Shown here: one piece after another, positions 44,076-51,998 of the stretch
Numbering within the stretch: the stretch's first letter is position 1
How the letters are laid out: every line of letters starts with the position of its first letter
Source: Curtobacterium pusillum
GTDB lineage: Bacteria; Actinomycetota; Actinomycetes; Actinomycetales; Microbacteriaceae
Length of the DNA stretch: 64,000 nt
Direction of reading: 5' to 3'
NCBI RefSeq assembly: GCF_007680845.1
Contig: NZ_VEIY01000002.1
Span: 238,118 to 302,117 of the forward strand
Notes under the pieces: model-generated
The model's input: only the letters and a program-made list of their open reading frames with translations
Database searches by the model: none
Told to the model about the DNA's origin: nothing
Program-made: the position numbers and the translations under genes

Positions 44076-44105
44076 TTGACCGAATTCGGCAGTGACGTGT
44101 ATAAG
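44076..44105 (+). promoter_or_regulatory. Promoter-like sequence facing away from rpoB
   Basis: TTGACC (44076-44081) and TATAAG (44100-44105) with an 18-bp spacer on the plus strand, back-to-back with the rpoBC promoter. Transcription would run antisense into the membrane-protein gene at 44131-44667. The final G of the -10 weakens it. Confidence 0.4.
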
Positions 44106-44130
44106 CCCGTGGACGAGGTCGGTATTCCCG

Positions 44131-44667
44131 TCAGCGGAGGGCCCGGAACACCGTCTCCGGGTGCCCGGTGCGCACGAAGGTGACGCGCCCGCGGTCGTCG
44201 GTGAACTCGACGCCGGGGCCCGGCGTGAGGATGAGCGCCCGCACGCCCCGACCGAGCCGGAGGCCGATCCCGCCGTAGGTGGACGCGTCCGCGTCGATGA
44301 GTCGCACCTCGGCGATGCGCCGACGGGCGATCCGTCGTGCTGGCAGCGGCCGGAAGTGCAGGACGACGTGCGTGTCCGTCACGGTGACGGCGGACCGGGC
44401 GACGAGGAGCAGGAACCCGGCGACCACGCCGACGAGCGCCGGCACGAGGAGCGCCGCCTCCGGCGCCTCCCCCGGCCAGTCGAGGACCGCCGCGGTGAGC
44501 GCGAGGCCGCCGACGAGCAAGACCGCGCCGATCGACCGCATCCAGGTGGGCGCGGAGTCGCCGTCGACGCGCGCGGGTGCGTGGACCGGTCGGGAGGCGC
44601 GGCGGACGACCGCGGGGCGGCTCGCGGTGGAGAGGCGGTTGATCGGGACGCTCATGGTGTCGGACAT
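44131..44667 (-). CDS. Two-TM membrane protein with PH-like C-terminal domain
   Basis: 178 residues. Basic N-terminus, two TM helices (IGAVLLVGGLALTAAVLDWP and ALLVPALVGVVAGFLLLVAR), then a short beta-rich domain (VTVTDTHVVLHFRPLPARRI, IAEVRLIDADASTYGG) like the bacterial PH-type domain found in small membrane proteins. Not assigned to a named family. It has a clear promoter at 44714-44742 and GAGGAG before the ATG. Confidence 0.75.
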   Translation of the reverse strand: MSDTMSVPINRLSTASRPAVVRRASRPVHAPARVDGDSAPTWMRSIGAVLLVGGLALTAAVLDWPGEAPEAALLVPALVGVVAGFLLLVARSAVTVTDTHVVLHFRPLPARRIARRRIAEVRLIDADASTYGGIGLRLGRGVRALILTPGPGVEFTDDRGRVTFVRTGHPETVFRALR

Positions 44668-45002
44668 GACGGCTTGCTCCTCGCGGATTCGTGGTCCGGG
44701 TGGCGGTGCTCACATATTACATTGCACACGCGATGTCTTCAATGGTCGCGCGCACGGCGAGGCCGGGCGGCGTGCGGGAGACGGGGAGGCCGGGCGCACG
44801 CCGGCGACGCGCACACGAGGGGCAGTGGGGGTTGCCGGACGGACACGTCGCGGTCACGAGCCGGTGCGGAACCGCATGGTGGGGGTACCGCGCGGTTCGA
44901 CGCACCGAGGTGACGACCCGGTGAACGCTAGGCGACGACCCTTGGTGTCAGCTGGCTGTACATGTGTACGCATTCATCAGCACAGACGATCAGCGGGGAC
45001 GA
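44668..45002 (-). promoter_or_regulatory. Intergenic region upstream of the two-TM membrane protein
   Basis: 335 bp. Holds the promoter at 44714-44742 with a palindrome in its spacer, a 12-bp palindrome GTACATGTGTAC at 44958-44969, and short direct repeats (ACGATCAGCG) around 44985-45008 at the end of the response-regulator gene. No T-rich terminator seen. Confidence 0.55.
44714..44742 (-). promoter_or_regulatory. Promoter with palindromic spacer
   Basis: TTGAAG (44737-44742) and TAATAT (44714-44719) are 17 bp apart on the minus strand. The spacer contains the imperfect palindrome ACATCGCGTGTGCAATGT (44719-44736), a possible repressor operator. Confidence 0.6.
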
Positions 45003-45671
45003 TCAGCGCAGCACGCGAGCGACGGCCTCCGCCCGGGTCCGGACGCCCAGCTTCGCGAACACCTGGTTCACGTAGGACTTCACCGTCGGCACCGTGAGGA
45101 ACAGCTCGGCGGCGATCTCCGGGTTCGACCGGCCCGCGGCGATCCGCTCGAGCACGTCGGCCTCGCGCGGGGTGAGGTCCGGGAAGCGCGTCCGCAGCGC
45201 CTCCGGAGCGACAGGAGCGGGCGCAGCACCGGTCTCCGTCACGGCGGGACCACCGGCGAGCTGCGCCACGAGCCGCGCGCCGACCGAGGCGTCGAAGGTG
45301 GACTGCCCCGACGCGACGGCCCGGATCGCGGTGGCGATCTCGGTCCGACCGGCGTCCTTGGTCAGGTACCCGCGCGCGCCGGCCCGGAGCGCGCCGACGA
45401 TCGACGCGTCGTCGGCGTACGTCGTGAGCACCAGGACGGCGACCTCCGGGTGCGCGGCCGTGATGCGCGCGGTCGCGGTCGGTCCGTCGACACCGGGCAT
45501 CCGGAGGTCCATCAGCACGACGTCCGGCGCGTCCCGGTCGACGGCGGCGACGGCCTCGGCGCCGTCCGAGGCCTCGCCCACGACCTCGAGGTCCGGCACG
45601 AGGGACAGCACGGTCACCAGGCCGTCGCGGACGATGGCCTGGTCGTCGACCACCAGCACGCGGATGGTCAC
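45003..45671 (-). CDS. NarL/FixJ-family response regulator
   Basis: 222 residues. Receiver domain with acidic pocket VLVVDDQAIVRDG, phosphoacceptor Asp in DVVLMDLRMPGVDG, Thr in VLVLTTYADD and Lys in GYLTKDAG; LuxR-type HTH from about residue 160 (FPDLTPREADVLERIAAGRS, VPTVKSYVNQVFAKLGV). GTG start overlaps the kinase stop as GTGA, so the pair is translationally coupled. Targets unknown. Confidence 0.95.
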   Translation of the reverse strand: MTIRVLVVDDQAIVRDGLVTVLSLVPDLEVVGEASDGAEAVAAVDRDAPDVVLMDLRMPGVDGPTATARITAAHPEVAVLVLTTYADDASIVGALRAGARGYLTKDAGRTEIATAIRAVASGQSTFDASVGARLVAQLAGGPAVTETGAAPAPVAPEALRTRFPDLTPREADVLERIAAGRSNPEIAAELFLTVPTVKSYVNQVFAKLGVRTRAEAVARVLR

Positions 45672-46906
45672 GACCGGTCCTCCTCGACGACACGGTCGAC
45701 CGGCAGGTGCAGCGCCACGACGAACTCGTCGTCGGACCGCTCCGCCTCGACCGTCGCACCGCTCCCGAGCTCGTCGAGACGTTCGCGCATGCCGAGCAGG
45801 CCGTGTCCGCCGCCGGACAGCGGGTTCGCCACGATGACGTCCACGGCGTCGCCGTCCCGGATGACGGACAGGGACACGGGGCGGCCCGGAGCGTGCCTGC
45901 GCGCGTTGCTCAGCGCCTCCCGGACCACCTGGACCACGGCGGCGCGGTGGGCCGCATCGAGGTCGGTGAGCGCGGTGTCGCCCTGCGTGACGATCTCGCC
46001 GCCGAAGGACCGGTGCGCGTCCACGAGGGCCGCCAGGCCCGCCCCCGGTGCGGTCGTCGGACGGGAGGCGCGGCTCGGCTCCGCCGGTCGGCTCGCCGCC
46101 GCCTCCGGTCCCGGTTCCGCCTCCGGCTCCGGTTCCGGTTCCGGCTCCGGTTCCGGGTCGTCGCGCAGGGCGTGCACCGCACGTCGCGCCTCGGCGAGAC
46201 CGTCGGCCGCCAGTGCACGGGCATCGCCGGCACGCTTCCGGGCGTCCTCGACCCGACCGGCCTCGAGCAGCGCCTCCACGGCGTCGAGCTGCAGGACCAG
46301 ACCGCCGAGCGAGTGCGCCAGGACGTCGTGGATGTCCCGCGCCGCACGGGACCGGTCGGCGAGGAGCCGGGCGCGCTCCTGCTCGCGTTCGGTCTCCCGC
46401 GCACGCTCCGCGGCGACCCGGAACTGCCGACGACTGAACCCGATGAGGACACCGAGCAGCACGCCGCCGCCCGTGCCGAGGACGAACTCGACCGGTGCCC
46501 CCTCGACCGAGGCGGAGACCGCGATGACCACGATGGCGGCGAGCGCCGCGACGGCCGAGGCCCAGACCGGGAGCCGCAGGTTCGCACCCACCAGCACGAT
46601 GCCGACGATCAGCGGAACGATCATCAGGGCGTCGGTCGGCACCACCGTCAGGGCGCCGGCGGTGATCATGACGACGGCGGCGACGACGAGGACCCGCGTC
46701 GAGCGGCCGAACTCGCGGAGCGCCCACCCCGCGAGCGCCACCCCGCCGAGCACCCAGACCCAGGGCGGGAGGCCGAGCTCGATGCCGTTCTTGACGAACC
46801 AGAACGCGACGATCGCGATGCCGAGGGCGTTGAGGCTCCACGCGACACCCGAACGCGACCGGTCTCCGGAGAGGTCGGTCGGGTCCTGGCCGGTCAGCAG
46901 GGTCAC
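45668..46906 (-). CDS. NarL-type sensor histidine kinase (HisKA_3)
   Basis: 412 residues. About five to six TM helices in residues 20-155 without a large sensor domain, so it probably senses the membrane or works with the partner encoded upstream. H-box ARDIHDVLAHSLGGLVLQLD, N-box VREALSNARRHAPGRP and G-box GHGLLGMRERL. Between the H-box helices and the ATPase domain is an unusual Glu-Pro repeat (DPEPEPEPEPEPEAEPGPE). GTG start overlaps the preceding stop as GTGA. Confidence 0.92.
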   Translation of the reverse strand: MTLLTGQDPTDLSGDRSRSGVAWSLNALGIAIVAFWFVKNGIELGLPPWVWVLGGVALAGWALREFGRSTRVLVVAAVVMITAGALTVVPTDALMIVPLIVGIVLVGANLRLPVWASAVAALAAIVVIAVSASVEGAPVEFVLGTGGGVLLGVLIGFSRRQFRVAAERARETEREQERARLLADRSRAARDIHDVLAHSLGGLVLQLDAVEALLEAGRVEDARKRAGDARALAADGLAEARRAVHALRDDPEPEPEPEPEPEAEPGPEAAASRPAEPSRASRPTTAPGAGLAALVDAHRSFGGEIVTQGDTALTDLDAAHRAAVVQVVREALSNARRHAPGRPVSLSVIRDGDAVDVIVANPLSGGGHGLLGMRERLDELGSGATVEAERSDDEFVVALHLPVDRVVEEDRS

Positions 46907-47412
46907 CGGACCATCATGCCGCGGGTCTGTCGGTCGCCGCGGGGGATGCGCTGGTCGATGACGACGGCGCGTGCGGCACGGTTCAGGGCGAGGACGAGCA
47001 GGATCGTGCCGGTCGACGTGAGCAGGTGGGCGCCGAAGTGTCCGCCGACCACGTCCAGGCCGACGCGGACCGCGATGAGCACGATCCACAGCACGGCGCC
47101 GAGCGCTCCGGTGCGGGACTGCATCGTACGGCCCTTGCTGTCCGGGGTCGCGGCGGAGCGGAAGCGGGTGATGCTGCCCATGGTGAGGCCGACGCCGATG
47201 GTGATGAGCGCCTCGATGCCGAGGAACACGATGTCGGCGCTGGTGATCGCGGCCTTCGTCTGGGCGAGGACGACCACGCCGACGATCCCCATGACGAGCG
47301 GGGTGCGCCAGATGCGCGCCGGGTCGAGGTACTGCCAGGTCGCCTGGCGGTAGGCGAGGAACGCGACGAGTGCGATCCCGATGAGGATGTTCGCGGCGAG
47401 CTGGACCGACAT
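46903..47412 (-). CDS. Multi-pass membrane protein, first gene of two-component operon
   Basis: 169 residues with about five hydrophobic segments (LAANILIGIALVAFLAYRQA, TPLVMGIVGVVVLAQ, IVFLGIEALITIGVGLTMGS, LGAVLWIVLIAVRVGLDVVG, LLTSTGTILLVLALNRAARA). It resembles the CcdC/DUF1453 type of small membrane proteins, but I am not certain. ATG with GGAAGG eight bases upstream. The overlap with the kinase gene suggests that it acts with it, perhaps as the sensory partner. Confidence 0.75.
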   Translation of the reverse strand: MSVQLAANILIGIALVAFLAYRQATWQYLDPARIWRTPLVMGIVGVVVLAQTKAAITSADIVFLGIEALITIGVGLTMGSITRFRSAATPDSKGRTMQSRTGALGAVLWIVLIAVRVGLDVVGGHFGAHLLTSTGTILLVLALNRAARAVVIDQRIPRGDRQTRGMMVR

Positions 47413-47523
47413 GGTGGAGACCTTCCGACGGTGTCCGGCGGGTGTTCCCGACCGGTGACACCAGCCTCGTTCGCGGGCGCCGTCGGGCACACCAACCAGG
47501 GGTGGGGGTCCGGGTGGTGTTCC

Positions 47524-48375
47524 ATGGGGGTCATGGCTGATGCGTTCGACGGGTTCCGGATCGGTGCGGGGTACGCGGTCGTCGAGCCGGACCGGCACCG
47601 CCCGGGGTCGTTCACGCTCGTGGTCGACGGGACCCCGCAGTCGCACGTCGACCTCGACGACCCGACGCACCTGGCCTTCGAGTACATCCGGCGGATCGGC
47701 CACGCCATCGATCTGCTGCCGGAGGGGCCGATCACGGCGCTGCACCTCGGCGCCGGCGCACTCACGCTCCCCCGGTACGTCGCGGTGACGCGGCCGGGGT
47801 CGCGCCAGCAGGTGGTCGAACTCGAGCGGGACCTCGTCGACCACGTGCGCGAAGCCCTGCCGTTCCCGCGGGGCGCGTCGATCCGGGTGCGGTACGGCGA
47901 CGCCCGCGAGGTGCTCGAGAAGCTGCCGGCCGGACTCCGCGGCACTGTCGACCTCGCCGTCGTCGACGTCTTCGGCGGCTCGCAGATCCCGGCGCACGTC
48001 ACGAGCATCGAGTTCTACCGGTCCGTGGCGTCGTTCCTCTCGCCGACCGGCATCGTCGCCGTGAACGTGGCGGACGGCGCGGGGCTGGCGTTCGCGAGGG
48101 GGCAGGCCTCGACGCTCCAGGCCGTCCTTCCGTCGGTGGCGGCGGTCGCAGACACCGGGATGCTCAAGGGCCGGCGGTTCGGGAACATCGTGCTGCTCGG
48201 TTCGCCGACGGAGCTGCCCGTGGCGGAGATGCCGCGCCGGTACTCCTCGGACCCGATGCCGGCGAAGGTCGTGCACGGGGCCGAGCTCCGGGCCTTCGTC
48301 GCCGGAGCACCGATCGTCACCGACCAGACCGCGGTGGCGTCGCCGGAACCGAACCGGAGCGTGTTCGGCGGCTGA
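47524..48375 (+). CDS. Spermidine synthase-like methyltransferase-fold protein
   Basis: 283 residues in the Rossmann-type spermidine synthase fold. The SAM-like binding segment is ALHLGAGALTLPRYVAVTRP with acidic QVVELERDLVDHVREALP and the later VRYGDAREVL and DLAVVDVFGG. The usual catalytic aspartate positions of true spermidine synthases are not clear, so this is probably a 'fused-MFS/spermidine synthase-like' protein of unknown substrate. ATG 47524 or 47533 are both possible. Confidence 0.8.
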   Translation: MGVMADAFDGFRIGAGYAVVEPDRHRPGSFTLVVDGTPQSHVDLDDPTHLAFEYIRRIGHAIDLLPEGPITALHLGAGALTLPRYVAVTRPGSRQQVVELERDLVDHVREALPFPRGASIRVRYGDAREVLEKLPAGLRGTVDLAVVDVFGGSQIPAHVTSIEFYRSVASFLSPTGIVAVNVADGAGLAFARGQASTLQAVLPSVAAVADTGMLKGRRFGNIVLLGSPTELPVAEMPRRYSSDPMPAKVVHGAELRAFVAGAPIVTDQTAVASPEPNRSVFGG

Positions 48376-48453
48376 GACGCGCCGTGCAGCCCGGCCTGCC
48401 AGGATGGGCCTGAACGAGCGCGCAGGTGCGCGACCGAGCGAGGGGACCCCCTG

Positions 48454-49050
48454 ATGACGAACGACGACCGGACCGACGAGCCGCGCTTCGGCGAGCGGGC
48501 ACCGCAGTACGGCGAGCACGCCCCGCAGTACGGCGAGCACGCCCCGCAGCAGGGTGCGCCGACCTGGGGCGACCAGCACCAGGCGCAGCAGCCGTACGCG
48601 GCGGCTCCGGCGAGCGCCGGTGCCCCGTCGTGGCAGGGCTACCGGGAGCCCAAGGCCAAGAAGAAGACCGTCGGGGTCATCGCCTTCGTGGTCGGCCTGG
48701 CCGCCCTCGTCGTCGCGGTCATCGCCGGCGTCCTCATCGGTGCCGCGTTCGGCGACTCGCAGGCGCTGCGCGAAGCCACGCAGAGCAACGGGTCCGCCAC
48801 GCCGAGCGACGCCGCGATCCAGGAGCTGATGACCTCCCCCGGCGCGATCAGCGCGTCGCTGCTGTTCTACCTCGGCACGGCGCTCGGGCTGTGGGCGGTC
48901 GTGCAGGGCATCGTCGCCGCGGTGACGAAGCGCGGTCGGGCCTGGGGCGTGTGGGCGATCGTCCTCGCCGTCGTCGCGATCATCGCGTTCTTCATCACCA
49001 CCTTCGTCGCCCTGGCCGGTGCCATGGCGAACTCGGGCATCACCCCCTGA
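48454..49050 (+). CDS. Membrane protein with heptapeptide-repeat tail (DUF4190-like)
   Basis: 198 residues. Polar N-terminus carries three copies of GE(R/H)APQ(Y/Q), encoded by 21-bp repeats, and is Gln/Ala/Pro-rich. From residue 68 (KAKKKTVGVIAFVVGLAALV) it has three to four TM helices (TVGVIAFVVGLAALVVAVIA, ISASLLFYLGTALGLWAVVQ, VWAIVLAVVAIIAFFITTFV). Architecture as in DUF4190-type actinobacterial proteins; no function known. ATG preceded by GAGGGGA. Confidence 0.75.
   Translation: MTNDDRTDEPRFGERAPQYGEHAPQYGEHAPQQGAPTWGDQHQAQQPYAAAPASAGAPSWQGYREPKAKKKTVGVIAFVVGLAALVVAVIAGVLIGAAFGDSQALREATQSNGSATPSDAAIQELMTSPGAISASLLFYLGTALGLWAVVQGIVAAVTKRGRAWGVWAIVLAVVAIIAFFITTFVALAGAMANSGITP
48490..48552 (+). 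repeat. 21-bp tandem repeat, three copies
   Basis: Three in-frame 21-bp units encode GERAPQY, GEHAPQY and GEHAPQQ at the N-terminus of the membrane protein. Confidence 0.8.
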
Positions 49051-49121
49051 CGCGCTGAGCAGCCGACCCACCGACCCGGCGCCCGTGCGCGTGGCACCGC
49101 TCGCTCTCGGGGCCGCGAGGT

Positions 49122-49127
49122 TACGCT
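49122..49127 (+). promoter_or_regulatory. -10 box for a leaderless transcript
   Basis: TACGCT ends seven bases before the ATG at 49135. A TAnnnT box at this distance places the transcription start at or next to the start codon, as in leaderless actinobacterial mRNAs. Confidence 0.5.
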
Positions 49128-49134
49128 CGAACCG

Positions 49135-49974
49135 ATGTCCCTCCCGCCCGACGACCGCCAGCAGCCCGACCGCACCGACCGTGCCCGGGAACCTCGCCAT
49201 GCCGCGCCCGTGACGGCCGGTGTGAGCCCCGGGAGCACCTTCGCGCCCATCAGCCTGCGCCCCGCCGTCGACGTGGACGCGATCCAGCAGCGCCTCCGTG
49301 ACCTCGGGCAGAGCCGCAGCACCGAGGCGCTCGCCGAACGCGCCGAACTCCTCCGCCTGCTCGGGCGGCTCGACGAGTCGCTCGTGATCGCCGAAGAGGT
49401 GTTCCGGTTGACGATGTTCACCGGCGAGCGCTCGGACAAGGTCTCCGCCCGGATCCGCCGTGCGCACGTGCTGCACGACCTGGGCCGGTACGAGCGTGCC
49501 GCCACCGAGTCCGCCCTCGCCCGGGACACCGCCCGGACCGAGGACTGGCCGGAGCTCGAGGGTGCCGCCGCCGAGCTCGAGGGGTGGTCGCTGTTCGAGC
49601 TCTCCCGGTTCGACGAAGCCCGCGCTGCCCTCTCCCGCGCCTACCAGGCGTTCCGCCAGGCGGGAGCCCCGTCGGAGCGGACCGAGGCGCTGCGCACCGC
49701 GGTCGAGGCCGCCCTCCGCGCGAGCGTCGCGCAGCCGAAGGCCGAGGACCGACCGCGGACCGCGCGGGACATCGCCGCCCGCCGCGCGGACGAGGACGAA
49801 CCGAAGACCCGCGTCGCCGAACCGGTGAAGCAGGTGCCGCCGATCCGTCGCCGGGTGCTCGGTGCGCCGGACGCCGCCCGCACCGAAGCCGACGAGCTCT
49901 GGGGACGCATCGCCGCCAAGGCCGCGCAGAAGGGCCAGGCCGGGCGGGACGACGACCCCGACGCCGACCGGTGA
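49135..49974 (+). CDS. TPR-like helical repeat protein
   Basis: 279 residues. The middle section (about 45-200) is all-helical with TPR-like spacing: ALAERAELLRLLGRLDESLV, RRAHVLHDLGRYERAATESA, EGWSLFELSRFDEARAALSR. The C-terminus is charged and probably disordered. No catalytic motif. The end overlaps the SprT-like gene (GTGA), so the two are probably expressed together. Confidence 0.75.
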   Translation: MSLPPDDRQQPDRTDRAREPRHAAPVTAGVSPGSTFAPISLRPAVDVDAIQQRLRDLGQSRSTEALAERAELLRLLGRLDESLVIAEEVFRLTMFTGERSDKVSARIRRAHVLHDLGRYERAATESALARDTARTEDWPELEGAAAELEGWSLFELSRFDEARAALSRAYQAFRQAGAPSERTEALRTAVEAALRASVAQPKAEDRPRTARDIAARRADEDEPKTRVAEPVKQVPPIRRRVLGAPDAARTEADELWGRIAAKAAQKGQAGRDDDPDADR

Positions 49975-50447
49975 CCCCACTCGAACGGGTCCGCTCCCGC
50001 GCCGCGCAGCTGATGGCGGTGCACCTCGGCGACGGGTCGTGGTCGTTCGCGTTCGACCACGCCAAGACCCGGGCAGGGCAGTGCGACTTCGCCCGGCACC
50101 GGATCACCGTGAGCCGGCACCTCGCCGTGCGGTTCTCCGACGACGACGTCGACCAGGTGCTCCTCCACGAGATCGCGCACGCGCTGGCCGGTTCCCGAGC
50201 GGGCCACGGTCCGACCTGGCGCCGCACGGCAGCGGCCATCGGGTACACGGGCTCGCGCCTGTACGACGGCCCGGTGGCGAGCGAGCTCGCGCCGTGGGTG
50301 GGGACGTGCCCCGCTGGTCACGAGCACTTCCGCTACCGCACGCCGACGCGGCTGCTCGCCTGCGCGATGTGCTCCCGTCGGTTCGACGCGCGGAACGTCA
50401 TCACCTGGAACCGCCGTCCCGCCGAGGAGCGCCGGGCTACCGCATGA
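49971..50447 (+). CDS. SprT-like zinc metalloprotease-type protein
   Basis: 158 residues. Zinc-binding HExxH motif in VLLHEIAHALAGSRAGHGPT, where the third ligand is the later histidine (HGPTWRRTA), and a C-terminal zinc-ribbon-like part (GTCPAGHEHFRYRTPTRLLA, CAMCSRRF). This is the SprT/Spartan core, linked in eukaryotes to DNA-protein crosslink repair; the bacterial function is not established. GTG start is chosen for the GTGA overlap with the TPR gene. Confidence 0.87.
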   Translation: MTPLERVRSRAAQLMAVHLGDGSWSFAFDHAKTRAGQCDFARHRITVSRHLAVRFSDDDVDQVLLHEIAHALAGSRAGHGPTWRRTAAAIGYTGSRLYDGPVASELAPWVGTCPAGHEHFRYRTPTRLLACAMCSRRFDARNVITWNRRPAEERRATA

Positions 50448-50482
50448 TGCCGCTCGCGCTCGGAGGCGCGCCGGTAACCCGT

Positions 50483-50488
50483 TAGCCT
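50483..50488 (+). promoter_or_regulatory. -10 box for a leaderless transcript
   Basis: TAGCCT ends six bases before the ATG at 50495 of the CGNR gene, consistent with a leaderless mRNA. No Shine-Dalgarno sequence precedes the ATG. Confidence 0.5.
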
Positions 50489-50494
50489 GGGCGG

Positions 50495-51190
50495 ATGCAC
50501 ACGGGGCAGCACATCCGCACGGACACCGGTTCCACCTGGTTCTTCGACGCCGGACGGATCGCCCTCGACTTCGCGCACACCGGTGGGTTCGCCGACGACC
50601 CCGACGGACGACGTCCGCGCGCACAGCTCGGCGAGCTCCTCGTGACGCCGGCCGACCTCGACGAGTGGCTCAGCGACCACACCGAGCCGATCGACGTCGG
50701 CGCGGCCGCGCGCGAACTGCAGGACGCCCGAGCGCTCCGCGCGGCGATCGCCCGGCTCGCGGTGGCAGCCGCTCCCGCTCCCGCGTCGACCGCAGCGGAG
50801 CGCACCGCGGTGGCGGCGGGCCTCCGCGCCGGGACCGGCCGCACGCGCCCCGCGCCCGACGACATCGACACCGTCAACCTGTTCGCCGCCCTGCCGGACG
50901 TGCCCCCGAGCCTCCCGGGTGGACGACGCCGGGCCGGAGCGAACCGGGTGCGGCTCGCCCAGGCGCTCTCGAGCGTCGCGCGCGACGCGGTCGCGCTGTT
51001 CACGGAGGTCGGCTTCGACGACGTCGCCGCGGACGGCCAGCCGACCCGGCTGAGCCGCTGCTCGGCCGAGGACTGCGGGCTCGTCTTCTACGACTCCTCG
51101 CGCGGTGGCACCCGACGCTGGTGCTCGATGCAGCGCTGCGGGAACCGGGCGAAGGTCCGGGCGCACCGCGCGCGCCGCGCTGCGGTCTGA
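50495..51190 (+). CDS. CGNR zinc-finger / ABATE-domain regulator
   Basis: 231 residues. N-terminal ABATE-like domain (FDAGRIALDFAHTGGF, LDEWLSDHTEPIDVGAAARE) and C-terminal zinc finger RCSAEDCGLVFYDSSRGG followed by RRWCSMQRCGNRAKVRAHRA, the CGNR signature. Family members are thought to be stress- or ligand-responsive transcription regulators. Converges with the lipoprotein gene, 22 bp away. Confidence 0.9.
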   Translation: MHTGQHIRTDTGSTWFFDAGRIALDFAHTGGFADDPDGRRPRAQLGELLVTPADLDEWLSDHTEPIDVGAAARELQDARALRAAIARLAVAAAPAPASTAAERTAVAAGLRAGTGRTRPAPDDIDTVNLFAALPDVPPSLPGGRRRAGANRVRLAQALSSVARDAVALFTEVGFDDVAADGQPTRLSRCSAEDCGLVFYDSSRGGTRRWCSMQRCGNRAKVRAHRARRAAV

Positions 51191-51212
51191 GCCAGCACCG
51201 CAGCGGTCCGGG

Positions 51213-51998
51213 TCAGCAGTCCTGGACGACGTGGTCCGGGTCGGGCAGGTCCGGGTCGGTCCCCCACGAGCGGAACGTCATCGTGACGGTGCCCGTCGTG
51301 TCCGCCGCTTCGAGCGAGTACGGCACGGGCTGCCCGACGGCCGACACCACGAGCGCCCCCACCGGCGAGGACCCGTCCGCGAGCACGACCTGCGCGCGGG
51401 CGTCCTTGCCCGTTCCGCTGACCGCCCCGGGGTGCAGGGTCACCGACGCCCCCGAGCCGAGCAGGTCCTGCAGCAGGTCCTCCGGCGTGGTGAACGGGTC
51501 GAAGGTCCGGAGGGCGGCCGACCCCGCCGGGACGCACACCCGCCCGGAAGCCGCACGGTCGAGTCCGCTCCGCTCGGCGAACGCCTGGTTGCCGGTCACC
51601 CACACGTCGTCGCCGCGCCGCCGGGCGTCCAGGGTCACCGACCCCACGCTGAGCCGGAGCGCCGAGTCGGTCGGCGTCCCGCGGTAGTCGAAGCGCACGG
51701 TCCGCCCCGGCACGGTGTCGTCCGAGCCGCGCTCGGCGTGCGGGTCCGGGACGAGCTCGGTGACGGTGCCGGTCGCGGTGAACGGCTCCGCGCGCATCGC
51801 GGCGAGCACGTCGCGGAGCGCGGTCGCCCCGTCGACGGTCTCGATGCCGTTCCGGGAACCGTCGACCGGCACCTCGGTGCCGAAGCCGGTGGCGGTGGGC
51901 GTGACCGCGATGTCGCCCGGGTCCGTGCTCGAGCAGCCCGTCAGGACGAGGACCCCGACGACCACGCCGACGAGCGCGGTGCGGCGGTCAGCCCGCAT
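51213..51998 (-). CDS. Lipoprotein of unknown function
   Basis: 261 residues. Signal peptide MRADRRTALVGVVVGVLVLT with lipobox VLTGC, so it is anchored outside the membrane. The mature part has a beta-rich pattern (FDYRGTPTDSALRLSVGSVT, DDVWVTGNQAFAERSG) like LppX/LprAFG-type or DUF-class lipoproteins. Start ATG 51998 overlaps the previous gene by 11 bp. Its place beside the type VII-like cluster suggests a shared envelope role, but this is inference. Confidence 0.75.
   Translation of the reverse strand: MRADRRTALVGVVVGVLVLTGCSSTDPGDIAVTPTATGFGTEVPVDGSRNGIETVDGATALRDVLAAMRAEPFTATGTVTELVPDPHAERGSDDTVPGRTVRFDYRGTPTDSALRLSVGSVTLDARRRGDDVWVTGNQAFAERSGLDRAASGRVCVPAGSAALRTFDPFTTPEDLLQDLLGSGASVTLHPGAVSGTGKDARAQVVLADGSSPVGALVVSAVGQPVPYSLEAADTTGTVTMTFRSWGTDPDLPDPDHVVQDC

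Larger units (their letters stand above)
43789..44130 (-). promoter_or_regulatory. Promoter and leader of rpoBC
   Basis: 342 bp between rpoB and the upstream membrane-protein gene. Contains the rpoB promoter at 44038-44067, a leader of about 240 nt with short GC-rich repeats, and a plus-strand promoter-like pair at 44076-44105. No gene is supported on either strand. Confidence 0.65.

Noticed and set aside
44958..44969. GTACATGTGTAC palindrome as an operator
   Set aside because: It lies downstream of the response-regulator gene and far from a start codon; too short to support more than a mention.
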